A stretch of DNA of 64,000 nucleotides from Ipomoea triloba (taxonomy: Eukaryota > Streptophyta > Magnoliopsida > Solanales > Convolvulaceae): the NCBI RefSeq assembly GCF_003576645.1, contig NC_044920.1:18619482-18683481 (forward strand), read 5' to 3'. Under the pieces are notes generated by a model. That model did not search any database and was not told the DNA's origin. It was given only the letters and a program-made list of their open reading frames with translations. Shown here piece after piece: positions 9,525-21,666 of this stretch. Numbering within the stretch: the stretch's first letter is position 1; every line of letters begins with the position of its first letter. Position numbers and translations under genes: made by a program.

Positions 9525-12500
9525 TTGAACATCGAAGTTCCAGAACTTAGGGGCGACAACTATAACATATGGAAAGAAAGGATTCTTCTCAATTTAGGGT
9601 GGAAAGACTTGGACTTCGCTATTCACAATGAGAAACCACCTGTCCCCACTAAAGACAGTACCCAAGATGAAGTTGCGCTATATGAGCGATGGGATAGATC
9701 TAATCGGCTCAGCACAATGTACATCAAGGCAAAAATATCTAATGGGATTCAGGGTTCTGTTAGTGAGAAGCAAAAGGATGTCCAAGCATTACTCAAGGCT
9801 AATAACGACTAGTCCGTCACTTCAGAAAATGCTTTAGTAAGCACCCTTATCATGAGATTCTTCTCTCTCCGTCTCACTTCCGTCAAAGGTGTGCGCGAGC
9901 ACATAATGGAATTGCGTGACATTGTGGCTCACTTAAAACTCTTGGGGTAGATATGTTAGATGACTTTGTTGTGTACTATGCTTTGTACACCCTACCATCA
10001 CCGTACATACCTTTTTAAAATCTCTTATAACACACATAAGGAAAAATGGTCTATAAATGGTTTAATGACCATGTGTGTTCAAGAAGAAGGTAGATTGGTG
10101 ATGGAAATGGGTGAAAGTGTCATGCTGGCTACGGCATGTGACAAGTCAAAACCTGGCAAATCTTGAGGTTCCACTTCTAAGGCTAAGGGGAAAGGAAACG
10201 TTCCACCTCAAGCTGATATAAAGAAGGTGCATAAGTGTTTCTTCTGTAAAAAGAAGGGACACATGAAGAAAGATTGCATCAAGTACAAAAAGTGGGTCGA
10301 GAAGAAAGGTAATCTATCCTCATTCGTTTGTTATGAATCTAATATGTCTGAAGTTAATGCTAATACTTGGTGGATTGATTCTGGTTCAACAATCCACATT
10401 GCAAACTCTTTACAGGGAATGCAAGATCTGAGGAAGCCAGTGGGAAATGAACGAACCATCTTATCAGGAAACAATATGTGGTCACAAGTGGAAGCTATTG
10501 GAACATACAAACTTGTTTTAAGCAAGTGGTTTTGTTTTGTTTTTGAAAAAGACATTTTATGTACCAAATTTCTCCCGAAACTTAGTTTCAGTATCGAGAC
10601 TTGTACCGATTGGTTTTTCCTTTACTTTCCAAGACAAAAGTTTTAACATTTTTAATAATTCATCTCGTGTTGGATATGGTACATTGTATGATGGTCTTTA
10701 TCATTACAAAACAATGCCACTTATAGTTCATTGCATGTTCATTCCGGTTCCAAAAGATCAAGTGTTAGTGAGAACTACTCCATGTTTTGGCATCGGAGAT
10801 TATGTCATAATTCCCTTGAACGTATAAAGATATTAGTAAATGATGGGGTACTTAGTACTATTGATTATACTGATTTCGAAACTTGTATAGACTACATTAA
10901 GGGAAAGCAGACAAACAAGTCTAAGAAAGGTGCCAAAAAGAGTTCAAGCATATTGGAAATCATACACACTGACATTTGTGTGTCCAAATATGGATATGCC
11001 AGGTCAGAAGTATTTCATCACTTTCATTGATGATTACTCGCGATTTACTTATGTGTATTTGATTCATAATAAAAATGAAGTATTGGATGACTTCAAGTCT
11101 TTTAAGGCTGAAGTTGAGAACCAATGTGGGAAACAAATACAGATAGTAAGATCCGATAGGGGTGGTGAATACTATAGTAGGTATACTGAAAGTGGACAAG
11201 CACCTAGTCCATTTGCTAAGTTTCTTCAAGAACATGGGATTGTTGCCCAATACACCATGCCTGATTCACCGGACCAAAATGGTGTTGATGAAAGAAGAAA
11301 CTGAACGCTTATTGACATGGTGCGGAGTATGCTTAGCAACTCAAAACTTCCTAAGCTTTTGTGGACTGAAGCACTTAAGACGGCTACGTATATATTAAAT
11401 CGTGTTCCAACCAAGGCTGTCCCAAAGACACCTTTTGAGTTATTTAAAGGTTGGAAACCGAGTTTGCAACATATGCATGTTTGGGGATGCATGTCTGAGG
11501 TAAGGATATATATGACGCACAGTCCTCGAAAGGATATAGATTTTACTGTCCATCTCATTCAACTAGGATCGTGGAATAAAGAAATGCTAAGTTTCTTGAA
11601 GATGACATGATTAGTGGGAGGGATAGGTTCAATGATTTGATTTCTAATCATGATCATATTGAATCATATCTTTCTACGTCATTGTATAGGTTGTTAATAG
11701 ATTCAAGCACCCCTCAAGATCAAACGGATATTGAACAACCTATTAAAGAAACTCCACGAAATGCTGATATTATTTCAACAGATCAACCAATTCAGGAAAT
11801 TCCTGAAGCGGTAGTTGAACAACTAACTTCTCATGGAGATGGTAGTTCAACTTTGAGGCGATCTATTCGAGATAAAAGACCGGCAATTCCTAGTGATTAT
11901 ATAGTGTATCTGCAAGAGTCTGGTGTTGGAGCTGAAAATGATCCAGAAACGTTTTCACAAGCCATAAACTGTAAAAGAGTCAGATTTATGGTATAAAGCC
12001 ATGAATGAAGAAATGAGTTCCATGCGGAGCAATGGGGTTTGAGACCTTGTTGAGTTACCTAATAGGGCTAAGGCCATTGGCTGTAAATGGGTCTATAAGA
12101 CTAAAAAAGACTCATTAAGCAACATCGAGCGATACAAGGCTAGGATCGTTGGTAAAGAGTTTACTCAGAAAGAAGGAATCGACTACACGGAGACCTTTTC
12201 TCCTGTATCAAAGAAAGATTCACTTCGCATAATCTTAGCTTTGATTGCACATTTCAATCTTGAATTGCAACAAATGGATGTGAAAACAACATTCCTTAAT
12301 GGTGATCTAGAAGAGGTGGTTTATATTAAACAACCTGAATGATTCTCTTCTAGTGCAGGTGATCATTTGGTTTGCAAGATCAAAAAAACTCCATTTATGG
12401 TTTAAAACAAGCTTCCCACCAATGGTATATCAAGTTTGACGGAGTCATTTCATCATATGGTTTTGTTGAAAGTATCTTAGATCATTGCATATACCAGAAG

Positions 12501-13090
12501 ACAAGTGTGAGTAAAATTTGTTTCCTTGTTTTATATGTGGATGATATTTTGCTTGCAACAAATGATAAGGGGATGTTGCACAAGGTTAAACAATTCCTTT
12601 CTAAGAACTTTGATATGAAAGATATGGGTGAGACATCTCATGTCATTGGCATAAAGATCCATAGGGATAGATCCTAAGGCATCCTGGGCTATCACAGGAA
12701 ACCTATATCAACAAAGTCTTAGAAAGATTTCAGATGAAGGACTGTTCAACGAGTCCAGCTCCTATCGTGAGAGGTGATAAATTCAGTTTGGACCAGTGTC
12801 TGTACTAGGTCGGACATCGCCTTTGCTGTTGGTATGCTGGGACGATATCAAAGTAATCCGGGTTTAGACCACTAGAGAGCTGCAAAGAATGTTTTGAGGT
12901 ATCTCAAGGGTACTAAGGATTATAAGCTTGTGTTCAGGAAAATGAACATTTTGGACGTTGTTGGGTACTCTGATGTGGACTTTGCCGATTGCGTTGATTC
13001 TCGGAAATCAACTTCAGAAAACATTTTCATTATGGCTGGTGGAGCTATTTCATGGAAAAGTGTTAAACAAACTCTTATCACCAATTCAAC
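9525..13090 (+). pseudogene. gag-pol of the inner Copia element, degenerate
   Basis: In order: gag N-terminus (VPELRGDNYNIWKERILL at 9540); CCHC zinc knuckle C-FFC-KKKGHMKKDC (10,233-10,275); aspartic protease site WIDSGSTIHIAN (about 10,370); integrase with HTDIC, SDRGGEY and NGVDERRN (10,960-11,310); and the reverse transcriptase entry GCKWVYKTKK (about 12,080). Then come the FLNGDLEEVVYI region, LYVDDILLA (about 12,530), and the RNase H start YLKGTKDYKLVF...SDVDFADC (12,900-13,000). There are at least six frameshifts or stops. The sequence breaks off after SWKSVKQTLITNST. Clearly Copia by domain order (integrase before reverse transcriptase). Confidence 0.85.
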
Positions 13091-14764
13091 CATGTGCCTG
13101 ACAATTCCTTGTACTGCACAGAACTCATTGAAATCTGACTCACAGAACTCCAAGCCATTGTTTGTCCTGAGCTTCTTAATCTTTTTCCCTGTCTAAGTCT
13201 CAACAAGTATTTTCCACTTTTTGAAAATAGAAAATGCTTGATTTTTATGTTTAAAGAAATAGACCCAGACTTTACGAGAAAAGTCATCAATAATAGACAT
13301 AAAATATCTACAGCCTCCCATGGACTAGACTTTAGTCGGTCCCCATAAATCATAATGTATATATTCCAATACATCTTTAGTACGGTGTGTAGCAGTAGAG
13401 AAACTAACCCTCTTTTGTTTCCCAAAAACACAATGCTCACAAAACTTTAATTTACCTGTACCTGGACCGCCAAGCAAGCCTTTCTTGCTCAGGATATGCA
13501 TGTCTTTCTCACTCATATGCCCTAGACACATATGCCATAGTTGAGTGAGATTAGCATCAAACACCGATGAGGATATTGCAACTAAACATGTCATAGTACT
13601 GCCATGCAACACATACAAACATTCAGAACGAAAAGCTTTCATGAGAACAAGAGAGCATTTTATAACCTTCATAACTCCACCTTCAGCTATGTACTTGCAC
13701 CATAGAGATTCCAGGGTGCCTAATGATAGCAGATTGCGTTTCAAATTAGGAATATACCGAACATTGGTAAGAGTCCTGACAACGTTATCATGAGTTTTAA
13801 TCTGCACACTTCCAATTCCACTAACCTTGCGTTGGGTATCAATATTACCCATCAAGACAACTTCACCATCAACTGGTTCCAGAGAGACGAACCAATCTTT
13901 GTGAGGACACATGTGAAATGTACAACCAGAGTCTAGAATCCACTCAGTTTTGCTCCGTTTGTCACCTGAGCTAACAGATAACATAACATCGCCTTCTGAA
14001 TCACTTTCAACAACACTTGCTTTAGCAAACTTCTTTTCTCTCTCTTGTTTATTCTTCAGCTTGAAGCATTCAGTCACTTCATAACCATTCTTCTTGCAGT
14101 ACTTACAGGATTTGTTGGACTTATGTCCTTTGGACTTGGACCTAGATTTTTTATTGCTACTCTCTGTTTCAAGTGAACGACCCCTAACAGTCAAGCCTTC
14201 ACCTTTGTCCTCAGACTTAATTTCTAAGTCAAACTTTTCTTTGGACAATAGGTTCGACTTAACACTGTCAAAAGTTAGAGTATCACTAGTATTACCATAC
14301 AGCATAATTTCTTTGAAATGCTTGTATGATTTAGGGAGAGAAACAAGCAATAAAACAGCATGATCCTCATCTTCAATTATGACATCAATATTTTCCAAGT
14401 CCAATAAAATAGAATTGAATTTATCCAAGTGAAACTGAATTGAAGTACCTTCTGTCATACGGATTGTGTACAGAGCCGCTCCTTCAGGCGCAGCGTGTTC
14501 ACTAGAGATTTGTCCATGTAGAGCGAATCAAGCTACCACCTCACGAAGAACCGCCTTTGACAAGCACAATTGAATGGTTGAACGTGTCTTATCATCCAAA
14601 TCTTCCCAATCTTCATCTGTCATTGAAGCCAGTTTCTTCTTCTTCCTAGCTAGCGCTTTCTTCAAACCGTTCTAGGTTAGAACGGCTTCCATCTGAACCT
14701 TCCAGATAGAAAAGCTAATTTTCCCATCGAACTTCACGATATCGAACTTGGTAACAGTCGACAT
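13091..14764 (-). pseudogene. gag-protease-integrase of the outer Copia element (first assembled copy)
   Basis: Reading leftward from an ATG at 14,764: gag (KFDGKISFSIWKVQMEAVL, then a UBN2-type gag region) with in-frame stops after AVLT and EVVA. From 14,458 there is one open stretch of 377 codons with CCHC zinc finger CKYCKKNGYEVTEC, protease ILDSGCTFHMCP, GAG-pre-integrase (LWHMCLGHMSEKDM, CEHCVFGKQKRV) and the integrase start (YIHYDLWGPTKV). After a frame change it continues with MSIIDDFSRKVWVYF and ends at about 13,090. The glycine in the zinc finger and the protease DSG are kept, so this part is fairly young. Confidence 0.85.
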
Positions 14765-14804
14765 CTTCGGAAATAATTCTCAATTAAACCGCTCTGATAC
14801 CACT

Positions 14805-14932
14805 TGTTAGGAATATAGCGGAATAATGCGGAAGCGAATAATAAAAAATTGAGAATTATAGAAGTTAAAGAATAGGGAAATATAAAATGAAGAAAATTAT
14901 ATAAATGACAAATAAATGGCTAACAAGGGAAA

Positions 14933-15012
<80 letters not shown>
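14805..15012 (-). repeat. Partial 5' LTR running into an (AT)n tract
   Basis: Identical to the first ~130 bp of the LTR at 16,430 and then about 75 bp of pure AT. It is cut by a single N at 15,013. Probably the edge of a misassembled duplicate rather than a second LTR. Confidence 0.7.
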
Positions 15013-15013
15013 N

Positions 15014-16557
15014 GTAGCAGTAGAGAAACTAACCCTCTTTTGTTTCCCAAAAACACAATGCTCACAAAACTTTAATTTACCTGTACCTGGACCGCCAAGC
15101 AAGCCTTTCTTGCTCAGGATATGCATGTCTTTCTCACTCATATGCCCTAGACACATATGCCATAGTTGAGTGAGATTAGCATCAAACACCGATGAGGATA
15201 TTGCAACTAAACATGTCATAGTACTGCCATGCAACACATACAAACATTCAGAACGAAAAGCTTTCATGAGAACAAGAGAGCATTTTATAACCTTCATAAC
15301 TCCACCTTCAGCTATGTACTTGCACCATAGAGATTCCAGGGTGCCTAATGATAGCAGATTGCGTTTCAAATTAGGAATATACCGAACATTGGTAAGAGTC
15401 CTGACAACGTTATCATGAGTTTTAATCTGCACACTTCCAATTCCACTAACCTTGCGTTGGGTATCAATATTACCCATCAAGACAACTTCACCATCAACTG
15501 GTTCCAGAGAGACGAACCAATCTTTGTGAGGACACATGTGAAATGTACAACCAGAGTCTAGAATCCACTCAGTTTTGCTCCGTTTGTCACCTGAGCTAAC
15601 AGATAACATAACATCGCCTTCTGAATCACTTTCAACAACACTTGCTTTAGCAAACTTCTTTTCTCTCTCTTGTTTATTCTTCAGCTTGAAGCATTCAGTC
15701 ACTTCATAACCATTCTTCTTGCAGTACTTACAGGATTTGTTGGACTTATGTCCTTTGGACTTGGACCTAGATTTTTTATTGCTACTCTCTGTTTCAAGTG
15801 AACGACCCCTAACAGTCAAGCCTTCACCTTTGTCCTCAGACTTAATTTCTAAGTCAAACTTTTCTTTGGACAATAGGTTCGACTTAACACTGTCAAAAGT
15901 TAGAGTATCACTAGTATTACCATACAGCATAATTTCTTTGAAATGCTTGTATGATTTAGGGAGAGAAACAAGCAATAAAACAGCATGATCCTCATCTTCA
16001 ATTATGACATCAATATTTTCCAAGTCCAATAAAATAGAATTGAATTTATCCAAGTGAAACTGAATTGAAGTACCTTCTGTCATACGGATTGTGTACAGAG
16101 CCGCTCCTTCAGGCGCAGCGTGTTCACTAGAGATTTGTCCATGTAGAGCGAATCAAGCTACCACCTCACGAAGAACCGCCTTTGACAAGCACAATTGAAT
16201 GGTTGAACGTGTCTTATCATCCAAATCTTCCCAATCTTCATCTGTCATTGAAGCCAGTTTCTTCTTCTTCCTAGCTAGCGCTTTCTTCAAACCGTTCTAG
16301 GTTAGAACGGCTTCCATCTGAACCTTCCAGATAGAAAAGCTAATTTTCCCATCGAACTTCACGATATCGAACTTGGTAACAGTCGACATCTTCGGAAATA
16401 ATTCTCAATTAAACCGCTCTGATACCACTTGTTAGGAATATAGCGGAATAATGCGGAAGCGAATAATAAAAAATTGAGAATTATAGAAGTTAAAGAATAG
16501 GGAAATATAAAATGAAGAAAATTATATAAATGACAAATAAATGGCTAACAAGGGAAA

Positions 16558-16563
<6 letters not shown>
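15014..16563 (-). repeat. Near-exact duplicate of 13,389-14,938 (offset 1625)
   Basis: Carries the same gag-protease-integrase pseudogene as 13,389-14,764, including the same in-frame stops. The first ~345 codons of the long open stretch are identical. The join at its left end is an N within an AT repeat. See the finding on assembly duplication. Confidence 0.85.
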
Positions 16564-16638
<75 letters not shown>

Positions 16639-16860
16639 GTGAGGATAAGAAAAAGAGGAAGAAGGAATGAATTCAATATTGATGCATGAATGAGTGATTT
16701 ACAAAACAAATGAGGATGCTATTTATAGTAAGCAAATGAGAGAAAACCGCGCGAAAAAAGGAGAACATGTGCTGATGTGCAGCACTTGGGCAGATCGTGG
16801 ACAGAGTGTGGTGAGTGGTCTACATGCATACATGAATTCAATTTGAGCCACAATCTAACA
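16430..16860 (-). repeat. 5' LTR of the outer Copia element (431 bp)
   Basis: On the minus strand it starts TGTTAGATTGTGGCTC and ends CTATATTCCTAACA, the usual TG...CA with short inverted termini. It is directly followed by AG plus the primer-binding site TGGTATCAGAGC (initiator Met-tRNA type). It contains a ~75-bp AT microsatellite (16,562-16,636). Confidence 0.88.
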
Positions 16861-17411
16861 CATATATCCCTTAGCTTGATGCTTCCGATTCGGATGTTGA
16901 ATATATGTCAACACCATTGATGAAATAAGACATTGAAAAATCTTGTAGAAATTGGTAAGGCTCAAATGAATGTGAAAGAGTAAAGCCTTACATGAATTTA
17001 TTAAAGATGAGAAAGCGTGAGCAATTAATGTAAAAGTGAAAAACGACATACTTGAAAAGTCGAGGACGGAGTTAATTGGTGTGCTTCTTCAATATCTTCA
17101 CTATTAGACATTAAATGTCCCTTGACAATATATGATGTTGGTAGCAAGTAATATTTTAAAAATAAATTAATACAATGAAATACTTAATAAAAATAATCAT
17201 AACATTTTATTGTGTATTTGGTGAGGTTATACATTCTCTTTTTTATTTTTAAGAAAAAAAAATGTAGAACTTGATAAAGTAAATGAAGTGCATAAATAAA
17301 GAAAAATGACTTTTATTTCAATGATTATGTGTATAAAAATCAATCAAGGAGAAAATCATCTGATACCATTAAATTTCAAAAGATTGGGGCATTGAGAGTT
17401 GAGACGCTAAA
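16861..17411. other. AT-rich intergenic sequence
   Basis: No reading frame, repeat or RNA gene that I can support. Confidence 0.5.
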
Positions 17412-17420
17412 TGACTTTAA

Positions 17421-18302
17421 GAGTAAATTGTCATTTTGGCTCACTGACTATTGAAGTAGTGTTAATTGCTATCCGAGACTTTCAAAATTGTTAATTTCGT
17501 ACCTTGACTATGCGTTTTTTATTAATTTTAGTCACGCCGGTCAATTTGTCGGCCAAATGTGACCGGAATAAATTAAGTCACCTATTATTCTTAATTGAAA
17601 GGGGCAAAATCGTCATTCCATGTTATGTCTAAATTGGGAAAGGCAATTCAGGTGGTTCCGTGGTCATCAACGCCGCCACAGACGATTTCATCAAGAAGCA
17701 GTAAAGATTCATCCCACGGCGACGAGGAGGGAGAAGTTTTCCTGAAACGATCGCGTGAAACCAATCCAGATCCTTTCTCTGATGTAAGAAATCTTCCTTA
17801 TTTGCGTTCTCATTCTCTGCACTAAAGATATAAAAAAAATAGCCACGCATTGAATAGAATTACTTAAAAATAATTTTTCTAAACTTTAAATTATCTGATT
17901 TCTTGCTTTGGCCAAAATAGGATGATCGCAGAAGATCATTGTTAAGGGAAAACTCCTGTAAATTGTCACCAATGGCGACGGCTTCGGCTTTCGTTGGTTC
18001 ATTGTTAACCGGTATGACAAGACCCAAAGATTTGGAAACGGGAAGATTGCCAAATGGGTCGATTTGTATAGATCTATCGCCGGAAAGATCATCATAACAT
18101 GGAATGACAATTTTGCCCCTTCCAATTAAGAATAATAGGTGGCTTAATTTATTCTGGTTATATTTGGCCGGCAAATTGGCCGGCGTGACCAAAATTGATA
18201 AAAAAAAATACATAGTCAAAGTACGAAATTAACAGTTTTGAAAGTCACGGATAGCAATTAACACTACTCCAATAGTTAGTGGACCAAAATGACAATTTAC
18301 TC
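17421..18302. mobile_element. Pack-MULE (882 bp) with ~215-bp terminal inverted repeats
   Basis: The left arm (17,421-17,630) and right arm (18,090-18,302) are inverted copies: GAGTAAATTGTCATTTTGG at one end, CCAAAATGACAATTTACTC at the other, with collinear blocks such as AACATGGAATGACAATTTTG. The 9 bp outside are TGACTTTAA (17,412-17,420) and TAACTTTAA (18,303-18,311), an 8/9 match and the size typical of Mutator-like elements. The unique centre is GC-richer than its surroundings and holds a two-exon gene-like segment, not transposase. Confidence 0.88.
17625..18097 (+). pseudogene. Captured gene fragment inside the Pack-MULE
   Basis: Exon 1 runs 17,625-17,783 (ATG, MSKLGKAIQVVPWSSTPP..., ending SFSD-like) and has a good donor (GTAAGAA). 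The intron is 17,784-17,920 with acceptor CAAAATAG. Exon 2 runs 17,921-18,097 (DDRRRSLLRENSC...MATASAFVGSLLTGM...CIDLSPERSS, stop). The exons join in phase 0 to a 111-residue open frame, and its GC content is clearly above the AT-rich flanks. The start and stop lie in or near the inverted repeats. I do not recognise the parent gene. It may be a transcribed chimera or a dead fragment. Confidence 0.6.
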
Positions 18303-18311
18303 TAACTTTAA

Positions 18312-20049
18312 CATAAAGTTTGCAGTTGATTGTCAATGAGAAGGGTATATTTATATATTATTTTATTTACGAAAAAAAAATATTAATGAGAAAACTAAGG
18401 ATATTAAAATTTTATCATTTTAATGGGAAAAAATTCCATACATTTAACTTTCATGCCACAATATGATGGCTTCAAATGCGTAATTACTATTATTATTTAG
18501 TCTTATTGTTATTACCAAAATATTCCTGCATTTTCTATTTTGTATAGAGGCACTAAAAAAAATTTCTTGTGCCTCAATGTTATAGTATTAGTTACTGATT
18601 ACTGATATGGTTTGTTTTATAGATTATTGCTTTTAAAGTACATATTTAATCATTGATAAATATTTACCATTTTGAAATATTTATAGTATTTAGTACTAAT
18701 TCAATAATATACAATCTACTACCACCACCAAAATGAGATATAAATTTATATCATCATATTATTCAAGACATTTAAAAACCATAAATCTCATATTTTCATT
18801 CATTATAAAATTTTTATAAGATTATAAGTGGATTAATATATAAAATATTCTCTTAAATGGGACATACCAACAATCGGTAGAACAACTAGATAATTATATT
18901 TCAATACTCTGATAATATCAATTTAAATAGTTTTATTTAAGGGGTCTTAATTTAGTTTTTCAATTCTTTTAGAAGGTAACAATAAAAAGTAGTTAATATA
19001 TGTTTACAAATAAATAAATGTATATCTAAAGTGTTATTCCCTCTTGAATTTACTTCCTAATTAATTATATAATATAGATCTTTGTATTTTTTGATTGCTC
19101 ATAAATTAGTCAGCAACAAATGAATTTAAATTGTTATTGTTATTATATTCTTTATTGATAAATGAAAAGTGCAGTCAGAATCCCAATAACAATTTAAAAT
19201 AGTACTGCGTAATAGTTTAACTTTATGGTAAGTGTTTGGTAAAATTAAAAATAAAAGACTTAAATAGAGATTGTTATATATGCCGTCTACATATGTTACA
19301 CAATCTTAGTCATTTTAGGTTCTTTTTACGTTACATTGTACTTTGTCGTTTTTCAAGTGGCATGGCAATTATTAGTATTTTTTCACGTGGAAAGATTTTA
19401 ATTATTTTTTAGAAGTTAGTTGTCTTAATCAATGTAGCGTGGTAATGTTGTTATCTTTTACTTTATACAACTAACCACATGTATTTCATTGTTATAGTCT
19501 CAATTTCTTTTACATTATACTTAATTAGGTTTGTTAATCTTAACCCGAAACTGATAGGTTGGCCTGATAAAATCGAAATTTTTAGGGTTAGGCCCGAAAA
19601 ATTTTAGTCCAATAAAAAATCAATTTGATAAATTTTGTTGCCCAAACGAGTTAGCCCGATAGTTCAGTCACTTAAAGTTATTCTTTGTTATAGAAGTGCT
19701 GTAGAGCATAACATACATGAAGTTTATATAGGTAAGTTCAACTTTAGTATTTTTTTATTAAATTTTTAAATAAAATTTTATTAAATATATTACAAAATAA
19801 ATTTTTTTATAAAAATAAATAATAAATTTTTTTAAAAAATTACTATAAGTATTATATTATAGTCTAAGTATATTAATTATTTTTAGTTGAAATTTAGAAA
19901 TATAATGGAGGTTTTTATTGATTAGCCTAGAAATCTTCACGTGAAAGGGGACGCAATAAATTTAGAAATCTTCGCACCTCCTATTTTTATATGTGAATGC
20001 AATCTCTCTCTCTCCCTCATCGGGTACTTGCCCCCACCAATAATCCTTC
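18312..20049. other. AT-rich intergenic sequence
   Basis: No gene seen. At 19,540-19,660 words such as AGGTTGGCCTGAT and TTAGGCCCGAAAA resemble ends of plant hAT-type elements, but I could not delimit one. A short CT run lies near 20,003-20,015. Confidence 0.45.
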
Positions 20050-21060
20050 TTCAAAATCAACAAAAGATCACCTAGGAAAAGTAAAATCAATCAAACAATG
20101 AAAAAACGGCAAAAAATAAAGATAAACTTGGGTTGCCTCCCAATGAGTGATGCTTTTAATACCGCTAGCCCAACGCTACGGTTAACAAAGAAGAATCCAT
20201 AAATGCATGGACAGAAATGAGTCTCTTTTCTCCATCCACTTTCTCTTCAAGATATGTCCTCAAGTGCCGGGCATTGAGGAACTCTTTTAAGCTCAAGATG
20301 ATAATATTCTCTTCAACGATTTTGCATTGATCCACATCAATGAATATGCTGTCATATTCTTCATTCTTCTCGTCATCAAAGATTTTGCAATGAACTCGTC
20401 AAAGAACATACTCTCATCTTCCACATTATTATATTCTATGTATTTCCTCAATTGAATCTAATTGAGGAATTCTTTTAAGCTCGATCAACTCTTTTTTCCC
20501 AACTTCAATATCTTCACTCTCTCCTACGTCAAGAATTATCCCATCATTACTTCACCTTCATTATCACTCCCCCACTTAGACAAGGGTTCTTTATCCATTG
20601 TGTCAACTAGATAAAACTCTTGGACTTCATCACTCTTTTTGTTCACATTCCGATCCCTTGTCTTTCTCTTCATTATTCTCTCTTATTTCTTCAATTTCTT
20701 CTTCTTTTTCTATCTCCTCATCCTCTACTTTTTATGCACCCCTTCATCTTGATTCACCTCCTCCTCTTGAATAACCACCCCTTCTCCATTTTGCATCAAA
20801 CCTTCACTTTGGGGTTTTAAAACCTCTTCAATATCAATTCTAATCTCCACCATGTCCTCCTTGGGGCTCTTTCAGTCAAGGCCTTTTGCAAATACCCCAA
20901 TTGCCTCTCAATATTTTTCAACATGATTTTGTTTTCCTTGTGACGATCATCACTATCAACTATCCACTTAGTAAAAAACTCCTCCATAGTAGGCTCGCGC
21001 GATGTTCTGGGAACCAAGGGGTGGGTTTGGACTCCCCAAGGGGACCAGACCACGACTTAG
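20050..21060 (-). pseudogene. Gypsy-type gag fragment
   Basis: Minus-strand frames give EEFFTKWIVDSDDRHKENK then IMLKNIERQLGYLQKALTER. This is the pattern at the C-terminus of Athila/Tat-like Gypsy gag proteins (repeated heptads followed by a short R-A-P segment). After several stops there is an acidic linker (QEFYLVDTMDKEPLSK, EFLNARHLRTYLEE). No zinc finger, protease or reverse transcriptase is visible, so assignment beyond 'Gypsy-like' is not safe. This block recurs in the assembled repeats up to 24.1 kb. Confidence 0.5.
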
Positions 21061-21160
21061 AGATGTATTCAACAAAAGCAAAAGGTGATAAGACCCGAGT
21101 TCCTTAGAAGCCGGCATTGGGAGAGCATTCAACTAAGCTTGGGCGCCGTAAAAGCCTGAG

Positions 21161-21430
21161 GGCAAATTATTGCATGGACCATGGTCCACACAGCTGTGTG
21201 GACCAAAAATAAAAGGTACATTATTTTTGTATTGAAGGTACATTATTTTTGTACTGTAAGTACATTATTTGATAGTATATATCAAATAATGTACCTCCAA
21301 TACAAAAAAAATGTACCCTAAAATAATATACCTACAGTACAAAAATAATGTACCTTCAGTACAAAAATAATGTACTTTTTATTTTTGGTCCACACAGCTG
21401 TGTGGACTATGGTCCATGCAATAATGATTG
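21161..21430. mobile_element. Palindromic MITE (270 bp), MULE-type, first copy
   Basis: Exact 9-bp duplications AAGCCTGAG flank it (21,152-21,160 and 21,431-21,439). The terminal inverted repeats contain ATTATTGCATGGACCATGG and CACACAGCTGTGTGGACC. The interior is built from repeated GTACATTATTTTTGTA-type words in inverted order, so almost the whole element can fold on itself. Its ends resemble the terminal repeats of the large MULE at 38,361-50,653 (CATGG-TTGTGGTCCACA...TTGTGGACCA). Confidence 0.85.
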
Positions 21431-21666
21431 AAGCCTGAGAGGTGTAGCGCAATAAATTCGTCCTAGTAAGGAGCCCAAAGCGACTTCGATTTGACCAGAC
21501 ATCTACTCTCTATTGTTATCGACTTCACACAACTCGGACAATGAGGGCTGATGATGATATATTGGAAATGACCCAAGAATATGGACATGGGGTCCGGGAG
21601 CCCATAGCCCCAGACCCAATAAGATGATTCGGGCGGCCTTACAAGATGCCTAGGAAAAGTAAACGT

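Larger units (their letters stand above)
6963..13090 (+). mobile_element. Inner Copia retrotransposon, lacking its 3' end
   Basis: Plus-strand element inserted in the integrase gene of the outer element. A 5' LTR (about 6963-7290) with a TATA box (GGTTATATAAGC near 7077) ends in ACA. It is followed by the primer-binding site TGGTATCAGAGC (7294-7305), a ~2.2-kb leader, and a gag-pol region from 9525. The sequence stops inside the RNase H domain at about 13,090, where outer-element sequence resumes, so the last part of pol and the 3' LTR are missing. Confidence 0.75.
5885..16860 (-). mobile_element. Outer Copia retrotransposon, internally deleted and interrupted
   Basis: Minus-strand Copia element. 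Its 5' LTR is at 16,430-16,860 and the primer-binding site TGGTATCAGAGC is at about 16,417-16,428. The gag-protease-integrase part runs leftward to about 13,090. A later piece of pol (integrase C-terminus and linker) is at 6960-6300, and a worn 3' LTR is at 5885-6258. A plus-strand Copia element (6963-13,090) separates the two pol pieces. Most of the reverse transcriptase and RNase H region is deleted between 6300 and the polypurine tract (GATCCAAGGTGGAGA on the minus strand near 6256-6270). A 1.55-kb stretch is present twice, probably an assembly fault. Confidence 0.75.

Noticed and set aside
14925..15065. Frames of alternating Ile and Tyr fused to gag-pol
   Set aside because: Produced by reading an AT microsatellite through an assembly joint.
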